This document shows positions 9,058 to 15,632 of a stretch of 15,632 nucleotides of DNA, piece by piece. Made by a program: the position numbers and the translations under genes. Origin of the DNA: Hyaloperonospora brassicae (Eukaryota > Oomycota > Peronosporomycetes > Peronosporales > Peronosporaceae); assembly GCA_947650285.1 (NCBI GenBank), contig CANTFL010000930.1, forward strand, positions 1 to 15,632. Reading direction: 5' to 3'. Positions within the stretch are counted from its first letter, which is position 1. Every line of letters begins with the position of its first letter. The notes beneath the pieces were generated by a model, which worked only from the letters and a program-made list of their open reading frames with translations, had not been told where the DNA came from and did not search any database.

Positions 9058-9085
9058 AAAAATTGGTACATTCGTACCAATTTTT
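9058..9085. repeat. Inverted repeat, 12-bp arms
   Basis: AAAAATTGGTAC (9058-9069) and GTACCAATTTTT (9074-9085) are perfect reverse complements around the 4-nt loop attc. It is the longest perfect hairpin I found in the window. On the plus strand it ends in a T run, but no transcription unit ends there that I can support. Confidence 0.9.
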
Positions 9086-9109
9086 ATGTAACTGGCTCCC
9101 CTATTATAC

Positions 9110-10341
9110 TAAAGACGGTCTGACTGTGCCGTCCTGACTTTTATTTATCGAAGAACTACTCAGTTTGGAATTGACCCAAATTATAGGGCATCCTTTACTC
9201 TTGCAACAACATACGGAATGTCTGAATACCGCAAAATCTGACAACGATGGACCCGTCACAGCTTTAGTATCTGATTGACCGAACTTTTACCATTCAACGC
9301 GCGATTTGGACGACAGTAAAATGCATCATTAATAGTAAAGACGATGGTGAGCACACGAGTAGTCAACGACTTTGACTAAGCTTGCGTATATCTTGTCCAG
9401 CCATAGAAAGAGGTCGATATATATCTTGTAGCGGAGATGCACAGCTCCTTCAGTCAGAGGAAGCCGTCAACGCTTTACGAGCAACTTATTTCAGAGAACC
9501 CAACATAGAGAGTCAACAAGCTTGATGAGCTTACGGTGCCTGTTCCAGGGGACCAACAATTCACAGAATCATAGCACAGGGTGCTCAATAGTAGCTTCCT
9601 TTAAGAAGTCGTTGCTAAAAAATTTACGATTCTAGACTCCTCAGGAAGGCACGTGTCTTTACAAATCAAAAGAAGAGCTGATGTTTATTTCTTTTGGATC
9701 TCAAAGAACACCTCAGACTATCGAGTTTAATCTAGACACTTATGTCCTATTTAATACTTCGCATATGATCTCGTAATTCGGTGGCTGACACACTTCAGCC
9801 CCCAACAACTGATATGGTGTTCTAATGTTATCTTCAACGGGACTTTTTCCCTTGTGTAAACTACACATGTTGTGTAAACCACACACGTATTGTAAACTAC
9901 ACACATTTTGTAACCCCTTTATACGCTTGGTCGATAGAGGCTTGGTTAAAAGACTCGCTGGGGGGACTACAACGTAGCGGACGACACCTTATATGAGGAA
10001 TCGCTGCACTCACGTTACGGGACCAACCTGGAACACACGAAGGCGCACGATCATGTTCATGAGAAACATCATTCTGTAATAAGCGTCCAACATCCATCTC
10101 ATGGCTTTATTTTTTAGTTGGCACTGTCACTGTCACTATGCCTTAGTTGAACAACGCTATCTAAATTGGGGAATCTTGGGTGGAACGGACATCACCAAAG
10201 ACCGAACCGAAAAAAGCGTGCAGGGCTGGAAATAGCAAATAAGTGCCCCACGATAATTATGACGTAAACTAGTTATGCCACAACCATAGCTCGACCTTTG
10301 TACTCAACCGAATAATAAAAACAATCTTGTCACGATCGCCG
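9110..10341. other. Unique spacer between the two elements
   Basis: No gene, RNA gene or transposon motif is recognised. A 66-codon open frame on the minus strand (9897-10097) has no motif and may be chance. The stretch 9852-9915 holds short tandem repeats, and tgtcac is repeated near 10124-10136. The region does not match the sequence outside the left element (1-1038), so I cannot tell whether it is host DNA or the remains of another insertion. Confidence 0.6.
9852..9915. repeat. Tandem array of 18-20 bp palindromic units
   Basis: Three and a half diverged copies: 9852-9869, 9870-9889, 9890-9907 and a partial copy to 9915, each opening ttgt(gt)aaac and continuing with tacaca or cacaca. Each full unit is itself an inverted repeat, best in the first: TGTGTA, aac, TACACA. 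Confidence 0.8.
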
Positions 10342-10793
10342 TGTTATTGGAGCAGCCCGTTACATGAAACTGTCATTGTGTGAAACAATAATATATAATA
10401 GTATGTTGCATATTCGTTAGCAATATCACTGATCATTATAATTTTGCTGAGATGAATCAAACTTCTACTCATTGGTTAGTATTATGTACAATATCAACTG
10501 CCCAATAGCCGCTAGACGCCCGCAACGGGTAGTGGGTAGACGTCATAATACTGTCAGTTATATAAATATAATTTAATTAGGTCAAAACAGAGAAACAAGA
10601 GATGTAGGACTTAATTGTATCAAATAATGTTTCTACTTGTGCTACGAACAAAGCCTTTATCATAACTGTTTACCCTTTCTCGATATAGTGTCTGTACCTT
10701 GCAGGGCACTAAACTTTACTGTTGTCAGTGAGAGTTGACTCCGTACCGGTAGTCCATTACGTAGCTGCCGTTGCCCTGTTATACCTAGTAGCA
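10342..10793 (+). repeat. 5' LTR of the right element
   Basis: It starts TGTTATTGGAG and ends GTAGCA, giving the standard TG...CA termini and 452 bp, and aligns over its full length with the left 3' LTR. A TATA-like run lies at 10559-10570 and could mark the core promoter, with transcription running rightward into gag; this is inference. Confidence 0.88.
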
Positions 10794-11009
10794 CTTTTTA
10801 GTCCCTCTAAGGACCATTAGCGCATCGCCCAACATGAACATGTTGGACAATATACATGACGACAGCTTTTACGAAATACGTAAAATTACTCCTATTTGAG
10901 CGATGTCGAATGGAGTGCGATCGAACGAATGAGTTCGATTGTTGGAGAAGAATATATCTGGACCATGCTGTCCGTATAGAATAGGGATCAGCAGCATCCC
11001 GTAATCACC
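10794..11009 (+). other. 5' untranslated leader of the right element
   Basis: Non-coding leader with perfect stem-loops CCAACATG/CATGTTGG (10829-10846), TTTTACG/CGTAAAA (10867-10885) and ATCGAAC/GTTCGAT (10920-10939). The bases directly after the LTR (ctttttagtccc) do not look like a tRNA-complementary primer site. Confidence 0.6.
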
Positions 11010-11951
11010 ATGTTCATAAAACGAAACCTGGTGGGTTGCAGGCGGATGTCACCTTGTTGCGACAACCAGATCACCAGCGGATTGATTCGATGAGACAGCA
11101 TCAGTCTCAGTCCGCAGTGTCGACGCGTGAACGCCGACGGGAATTTTTGAACTTGGGATCTCCGAGCATTGTGAAGTCGAGGAAGACTCCCTGTTTCGAT
11201 AATTCGTCGAGGTAGATGGTATTATCAAGGGCATTTGCATCGACGATGAGCTATTGCAAGTCGAATTTGCTTAATCATACCTGGCAGGGAATGCTAGGAA
11301 ATAGACCCTGAATCTCAAGTTGCTCGACCCATTTGTATTTGGATCGTTAAACATCATCAAGAACCTGCTCAGAGAAACGTTTGAGCCGCCCAGGGCATAG
11401 TTGAGGTCATTTTCAGGGATCCTGCACATTAAACAGAGTACGCGTGATGTGCACGCTTACGCCCAACTTATACGACTCCTCGCGAGTAGCATAACCGCCA
11501 ACCTAGTACATGAGCACACGGGGATTACGGTGTTCATACAAGGGCTCGCAGATGGTCCCGTCAGGAACCACCTGTTACGCTTGGATCTGGATACGCTTTA
11601 ACAAGCGATCGCAACTGCAGAACAGGAAGCATTTCGCATGAAACAGGCTCATGCTAGCTCGAGCTCTAATCGTTCATCAAGACGACAAGAGACTGGAGGT
11701 CCAAAACCGTTGGAAATTTGTTATGTTGAGAGCGAAAGACCTCGCTCTTCAAACAACAAGCGATTGGAAAGTGTAATCGCTGTCAGAAGCTAGGACACTA
11801 CGCTTACGAGTGTAGTGCCCCACGCTTGGTACAAAACAGTAATGAGCAAAGCGATCGTCCATTCGCCGAGAAAGGCAATGGGCGTAGATCCAACTCTGTT
11901 GCGAAACCGCAACAGCGATCCGGACCATCAAAAAATGGGCGGGATCAGTAG
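11010..11951 (+). pseudogene. gag: gag of the right element (broken)
   Basis: Same protein as the left gag. The capsid-like part is in frame 1 with stops at 11200-11202, 11272-11274, 11302-11304, 11398-11400 and 11599-11601. The open part 11401-11601 carries HIKQSTRDVHAYAQLIRLL and ITVFIQGLADGPVRNHLL, and the same frame continues through AIATAEQEAFRMKQAHASS to about 11755. A slip to frame 3 precedes the zinc knuckle at 11772-11813 (CNRCQKLGHYAYEC). The basic C-terminal tail ends at TAG 11949-11951. The ATG at 11010 is a possible start but is out of frame with the main body, so the N-terminal 30-60 residues are unresolved. Two of the stops sit where relatives I know have Trp. Confidence 0.88.
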
Positions 11952-11973
11952 GGGCGGAGCACCCTACTGACCC
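11930..11973 (+). promoter_or_regulatory. Candidate programmed -1 ribosomal frameshift signal at the gag-pol junction
   Basis: Heptamer A AAA AAT at 11930-11936 lies in the gag frame exactly as X XXY YYZ requires (tca aaa aat). Downstream, 11941-11953 pairs with 11962-11973: GGG, a bulged A, then TCAGTAGGG against CCCTACTGA and CCC, giving 12 bp with one bulge and an 8-nt loop (gcggagca). The Gag TAG (11949-11951) lies inside the stem. Shifting by -1 opens a frame that reads GAEHPTDPATSKEFANFL and continues toward the protease. The gap from heptamer to hairpin is 4 nt, or 8-9 nt if the outer 3 bp are open. Caution: a one-base indel in the A run would also put gag and pol out of frame. Confidence 0.5.
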
Positions 11974-12083
11974 AGCAACCTCAAAAGAATTTGCGAATTT
12001 CTTGACGAAAGTTACTCCAGATACACAATCATTGTGTGTCTCTGTCTCTGCACCAGGTGATGAGGTGTACTTCATCACCTTGA

Positions 12084-12395
12084 ATTACAAGCAACAATAG
12101 ATTTTCGCTTCGCGCCCTAGTTGACTACGGAGCGTCGAACAACTTTGCTCGTCGCCAGTTATTAGAGGGTCGTGGGCTCAAGTTCATTAAGCGCGACATA
12201 ACCCTAACGAGGATAACGGCGCGCCTTGCCACAGGCGCATCGATCACTGTGAATAAATTTGCAGTTGTAATACACTGTACGTCAGAGGGAGAGCATTACG
12301 ATGACGAATTCATCGTACTAGATCTGAAGGACAAATTTGATGTCATCCTGGTAGTGCCTTGGATCAGAAGGTACGAGCCAAGAGTGAGCTGGTAG
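12084..12395 (+). pseudogene. Retropepsin-like protease, right element
   Basis: Frame 3, with the D-Y-G-A active site at 12123-12134 and DVILVVPWIRRYEP near the end. A TGA at 12081-12083 replaces the TGG present in the left arm, so this copy is cut off from the upstream Pol residues. One residue differs within the domain (Lys in the left arm, Thr here, near 12280). Confidence 0.8.
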
Positions 12396-13236
12396 TATCG
12401 ATCCGTGAAGATGCCTGCCGCCCATTCATCCGATGGCTATCTGATGAATGTCATGGAGCGTCACAAGCGTGTGAGTGTACTGCGAGTGATTGTGATGGCC
12501 TCACTTGCGGTACGGTCGTTAACCGAGTGCACAAGACCTCAGTGTAGCTGATCACTACACTGTGGAGCTGCCGTCGGCGGCTGTACAAAAGAAAAGGCAG
12601 CTCCGAAGGCCCACCACTCGAATAAGTCGAGTGGACCGGGACAAGGATGTTTTCCTAGCGAGCAACATCCTAGGAAGAGCAAACCGGTTGTCCAGAGACG
12701 GCAAACCAGCTATCCTAGTCCGACTGGAGAGTCGACCGTAGAGGATTGGCACATGACTGTGGTTGCACAGCCACAGTCAGAAGACGTCGAGTGAATAAGT
12801 CTCCACGTGCTTGAGGATGGAATTCCTCAAGAGTTACTTGCTGAGAGAACAAGCTCTCATCAACCCGAGCGGACAATCCCTCAGTAGCATGTGGAAGAAA
12901 GATTCTCTGGAAGAAACCGAGATGTTGAACGCCTTGGTCAATGACGGATCGAACGTAGACGCTTATACACTTAATCTGATTGCGCCTCCGAAGTTGACTT
13001 TGGAGATAAATCAATTGTCAACACAGAACCGAAACGGTTCTTACGAGATCTGCGTAGTGAAAAAGTCAAGTAGATCTGCATACTAGTCACAGAGGATGAG
13101 TACGTCAACGATATTTGGTCTTCAAGGGTGTTTGCCGAGATTGAACGGTTTCGCAGCAGTTCATCGAGAGACGAAAATGTCCTCGATTAAAAGAATCGGA
13201 TTGAGCGATGTACGTCTCTATCCTGAGAATCGCTTC
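12396..13236 (+). pseudogene. Linker between protease and RT, right element
   Basis: Counterpart of 6183-7023. After a TAG it continues YRSVKMPAAHSSDGYLMNV (frame 3), then ECTASDCDGLTCG (frame 2), a degenerate middle, and MLNALVNDGSNVDAYTLNL (frame 1, 12811-13086). Two residues differ from the left arm in the Cys-containing part (Leu for Pro, Asp for Glu). It has a conspicuous run of stem-loops: arms at 12540/12555, 12614/12627, 12754/12771 and 12810/12824. Confidence 0.65.
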
Positions 13237-14166
13237 AGGCAAATCCTTTGTATAAGGATTTGATCGAATTCAAGTATGTATTTCCCAAATCCATGCCTTG
13301 CGACTTGTCTAAGGATAAGGGCACCCGACACGAGATCGAGCTCAGACCGGGCTCGAAGTACTGTGTCATGAAGCAGTGGCCACTGCCTCGTGAACAAGTA
13401 CTAGCGATCGACAGGTTCTTTGCCGATGGCTTGGTCGTGGTCCATTTGAGGAAATCAACTTCCCCCACAGCTCTCCGACCATCTGTGTGCGAAAGGCCAC
13501 AGGAGGATGGCGGATTTGCATGCATTCAACAAATTGAATGCTGCAACGGTATCGGCTCAAACTACGATACCGAGGAAGGACGTAATCATGTATGTTATTT
13601 TAAGAGTACCGTCTTCTCGTTCATGTATCTTGGGATGGCTTCTATCCGATCCTCATGCGTGAACGGGATGTTCCGTACACGGCTGTGAGAACCCCCCAGC
13701 GGTATGCTCTAGGAGTGGCCAGCGATGCCCCAGAGGCTGAGTAACGCCACAGCCACCTTCAACAGATGTGTAACAGATCGGTTGAGACCAGTGCAAGATT
13801 TTGCACCGAGTTACTTCGACGACGTGTTCGCCCATAACCGGGCTGTGGACGGAAAGACGGATGTGGAAGTTCACAAAACACACTTTCGTCAGATTATTCA
13901 ACTTATGCGCGTAATAGGTTGTATGGGAACCTCAAGAAGTGTATATTCGCGGCTAGCGAAATACCACTTCTTGGATGCATCGTGCGTGAACACGGCGTAC
14001 GCTCTGATCCCGAAAAGATCAAGGTGATCACCGACTGGCCCGTGCCAGTCGATGTCAAGGAACTTCGCAAGTTCTTTGGTCCAGCGGCGTACTCGCACAA
14101 TTACTCGCGCAACTACGCCAAGATGATCGTGCATCTTTCTTGTTTGCTCAAGAAAAATGTGAAGTA
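13237..14166 (+). pseudogene. Reverse transcriptase domain, right element
   Basis: Same fragments as the left copy: KQWPLPREQ near 13370, HAFNKLNAATVSAQ at about 13519-13560, DGFYPILMRERDV at about 13636-13675, and the active site SYFDDVF near 13812-13832. The six-C run 13692-13697 adds a frameshift absent from the left arm. A TAG at 13710-13712 (shared) follows GML, where relatives have Trp. The thumb/connection part is 13919-14166. Confidence 0.9.
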
Positions 14167-14650
14167 GTCATTGAACGCTGACTATTAACGTTCCTTTAAG
14201 GGTATCAAGCAAACATTGATGCAATCGTCCATCTTGACGATTGTAGATCAGGACAGACAATTTCATGTGGTCGGTGACGCCACTGGTTTTGCAATCGGCT
14301 GTGCGTTGATGCAATATGACACAGACGGCGCAGAGCGCTTCGTCTGCTATCAGTAGCGTCAGCTGCAACCAGCTGAACGCAATTATTCATTGCATGACAA
14401 GGAACTCCTTGCCATGAAATATGCGCTGGCTAAGTTTCGCGTCTATCTCGTGGAAGATAGGCCGTTCATCGTCTATACGGACCATGCATCACTACGTACA
14501 GCCTTAAACAGTCCACACCTCTCGCAAAGCATGGCGAGGTGGCTGTCTTACTTCGCGAAGTACAACTCCTCCGTGGAGTATACACCAAAACGACTGAACG
14601 TCGTCGCTGATTTACTTTCGCGCCGACCCGATTTCGAACCGGGCGCATAA
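14167..14650 (+). pseudogene. RNase H domain, right element
   Basis: Identical in motifs and lesions to 4770-5252: GDATGFAIGCALMQ, HDKELLAMKYALAKF and VYTDHASLRTA retain the three acidic residues I can place, and the domain ends SRRPDFEPGA before TAA 14648-14650. TAG 14354-14356 interrupts CYQ-RQLQP. Confidence 0.9.
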
Positions 14651-14797
14651 TCCAACAGTGAGGATAAGCCCACTACTGCGACACTTACAGGTAGTGTGCC
14701 GTCGTCAACGTTATTTGGCGACGTAAGAAAGGCCTACGTAGAAGACAAGGATATTCTCCGCTTGACGGATCATCTGGCAAATCCATCTCGTTAATCG

Positions 14798-15079
14798 TTG
14801 ACAGATTTATCGGCTTTGTACCGTTCCTCATCGGATCGGTACACAACACGCAATGGGTTGCTGTATTATACAGCCGTTGTCGGCGACACGCCTCGTGTCG
14901 TCTTCCCCACTCATAACGAATTGCGCTTGCTCATCATGCGCAATTGTCACTATTCTCCAACAGGTGGACATCGTGGTAGAGAAAATACTTACCTCAAGGT
15001 AATCCGTAACTTTTACTGACCCCGCCAGTATCAGTTTGCACGCAAGTACATTCGTGCTTGCGAGGTTTGTGAACGGTGA
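14798..15079 (+). pseudogene. Integrase zinc-binding domain (HHCC), right element
   Basis: HX6HX29CX2C as in the left arm, but the Trp of FYWP is a TGA (15017-15019), and the bases before it (aatccg against aagtcg in the left arm) also differ. The domain ends at TGA 15077-15079, where frame is lost before the core. Confidence 0.88.
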
Positions 15080-15089
15080 AGCCTAGTCC

Positions 15090-15632
15090 TTCATCCCGTG
15101 CGCCTTTGAAGCCTCTACCAGTTCCGGCAGAGTGCTGACAGTCCATTTCCATGGATTTCGTCTTCGGTTTTCCCGAAGACTACCACAAGAATAATGGTAT
15201 TCTTGTGTTTGTTGACCGATTCATCAAGATGACACATCTTGCTGCAGTACCCGAGTTGATCACTGAACACGGGTGCGCGAGTGTCTTGATCGGCACAGTG
15301 TTTCGACTTCACGGATTACCCCGTGAACTCGTGTCCGACCGTGACCCTCAGTTCACGGCGGAATTTTGTCAATTCGTGTTTCGCACATTGGGAGCAAAAT
15401 TGAAGATGTCAACTTCGAATCATCCCGAAACGGATGGTAAGACAGAACGTGCAAACCGTGTCCTCGAAGAAATGCTTCGAGGTTACATTCACCACTTTTC
15501 GAGTGGAGTGAGTTCTTGCCGGTGGTATAATTCGCCATCAACAACTCCGAGTGTGCGTCCACGAAGCATACACCGTTCTTCGTGAACGGCTTACGTCATC
15601 CACGCCTACCCACCCTGATAAAGAGTGCCTCT
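15090..15632 (+). pseudogene. Integrase catalytic core (DD35E), right element, partial
   Basis: It opens SMDFVFGFPEDYHK (15148 on) and contains GILVFVDRF, SDRDPQF and HPETDGKTERANR, with 35 residues between the second Asp and the Glu. A TGA in the preceding linker (15136-15138) is where relatives have Trp. A two-base slip near 15503 moves the frame to EWSEFLPVV, then TAA (15527-15529), then FAINNSECASTKHTPFFVNGLRHPRLPTL to the window edge. The last 60 bases differ from the left arm more than the rest. Confidence 0.9.
15184..15207. repeat. Inverted repeat, 10-bp arms, in the integrase core of the right arm only
   Basis: CACAAGAATA (15184-15193) and TATTCTTGTG (15198-15207) are perfect reverse complements with loop atgg. 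The matching left-arm sequence has changes in both arms and no longer pairs perfectly. Confidence 0.85.

Larger units (their letters stand above)
1039..9109 (-). mobile_element. Left Ty3/gypsy-type LTR retrotransposon, degenerate, apparently full length
   Basis: Read on the minus strand the order is 5' LTR (about 9109-8626), leader, gag, pol, polypurine tract, 3' LTR (1492-1039), about 8 kb in all. Pol order is protease, RT, RNase H, integrase, which defines the Ty3/gypsy type (Ty1/copia elements have integrase before RT). Every coding part carries stops and frameshifts, so it cannot encode its own proteins. An extra gene on the opposite strand sits between pol and the 3' LTR. The 3' boundary rests on LTR alignment and the tract. 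The 5' boundary is approximate because the U3 of the 5' LTR diverges from the other LTRs. I saw no target-site duplication. The protein motifs resemble Peronosporales oomycete elements. Confidence 0.88.
8626..9109 (-). repeat. 5' LTR of the left element, with divergent U3
   Basis: 8626-8917 matches the R/U5 part of the other two LTRs closely, including the TATA-like run 8849-8860. From about 8918 outward the sequence no longer aligns with either LTR, although the outermost part again shows a loose match (GGAG..GTTACAT on the minus strand near 9092) to the opening of the right LTR. I therefore read 8918-about 9109 as a different U3, with the outer limit approximate. It contains two strong hairpins (8971-8998 and 9058-9085). 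Confidence 0.6.
3788..15632. repeat. Giant inverted repeat: left arm 3788-8917, right arm 10502-15632
   Basis: The two arms are reverse complements with x + y = 19419 from the LTRs to about 5728/13691, and 19420 outwards of a one-base indel (five G at 5723-5727, six C at 13692-13697). The window edge limits the right arm; the left arm continues beyond. The inner limit is about 8917/10502, inside the 5' LTRs. Beyond it the left LTR has a different U3. Arms above 5 kb joined by a 1.6 kb non-homologous loop make this locus prone to recombination and to assembly error. Confidence 0.95.
10342..15632 (+). mobile_element. Right Ty3/gypsy-type LTR retrotransposon, degenerate, cut by the window edge
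   Basis: Second copy of the same element on the plus strand: 5' LTR, leader, gag, pol up to the integrase. The end of pol, the counterpart of the antisense gene and the 3' LTR would lie beyond 15632. It shares almost all inactivating lesions with the left element and adds at least three of its own: TGA at 12081-12083, an extra C in 13692-13697, and TGA at 15017-15019. Confidence 0.9.
11937..15632 (+). pseudogene. pol: pol of the right element (broken, 3' end outside the window)
   Basis: Domains run in gypsy order: protease, linker, RT, RNase H, zinc-binding domain, integrase core. The first segment, in the -1 frame from the slippery site, reads through SKEFANFLTKVTPDTQSL to VYFITLNYKQQ and a TAG, after which the protease continues in frame 3. 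From 13919 to 15019 one frame (frame 2) runs through the RT end, RNase H and HHCC domain, broken only by stops (14165-14167, 14186-14188, 14354-14356, 14648-14650, 14792-14794, 15017-15019). Confidence 0.9.

Noticed and set aside
9058..9090. Hairpin plus T run as a bacterial-type terminator
   Set aside because: Context is a eukaryotic LTR element and no transcription unit ends there; equally strong hairpins occur throughout the element.
1039..9109. Target-site duplication around the left element
   Set aside because: The flank agcat at 1034-1038 has no counterpart near 9110; the 5' boundary is too uncertain to claim one.
9852..9915. CRISPR array
   Set aside because: Units are directly adjacent without spacers, and the host is eukaryotic.
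9897..10097. 66-codon minus-strand frame in the spacer as a gene
   Set aside because: Short, no motif, and its end overlaps the tandem repeat; not supported.
8918..10501. Spacer as a second pair of LTR remnants
   Set aside because: Apart from the right LTR start and the loose match near 9092, I could not align the interior to any LTR in the window.

Overview
The window is eukaryotic retrotransposon DNA. It holds two degenerate copies of one Ty3/gypsy-type LTR retrotransposon, arranged head to head (5' ends facing) around a spacer of about 1.2 kb. Motif wording in Gag, protease, reverse transcriptase, RNase H and integrase resembles gypsy elements of Peronosporales oomycetes (Phytophthora and downy mildews). 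That host call is recognition of protein style, not a database result. No intact host gene, tRNA, rRNA or CRISPR array was found.

Layout: 1-1038 is flank with no recognised gene. 1039-about 9109 is the left element, read on the minus strand and apparently full length: 5' LTR (8626-about 9109), leader, gag (about 8409-7468), a candidate -1 frameshift signal, pol (7482-3114: protease, RT, RNase H, integrase zinc-binding domain, integrase core, acidic linker, integrase C-terminal domain), polypurine tract and 3' LTR (1039-1492). Between the end of pol and the 3' LTR lies a broken gene on the opposite (plus) strand, 1646-3139, overlapping the end of pol tail to tail by 26 bp. 9110-10341 is unrelated spacer with a small palindromic tandem repeat. 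10342-15632 is the right element on the plus strand: 5' LTR, leader, gag and pol as far as the integrase, cut off by the window edge.

The arms pair base by base with x + y = 19419 (19420 outside a 1-bp indel near 5725/13695). They share nearly all stops and frameshifts, so the copies come from an already dead ancestor or have been homogenised. They are almost identical from the leader to about 15000 and more divergent beyond. All coding regions are pseudogenes, but the family's gene order is complete.

Most unusual signals: (1) the element is packed with short perfect inverted repeats (arms 7-10 bp, small loops), far above chance, while I saw none with 8-bp arms in the first kilobase of flank; (2) a slippery heptamer followed by a 12-bp bulged hairpin lies exactly at the Gag stop, with pol in the -1 frame; (3) the convergent antisense gene; (4) the U3 of the left 5' LTR is unrelated to that of its own 3' LTR.
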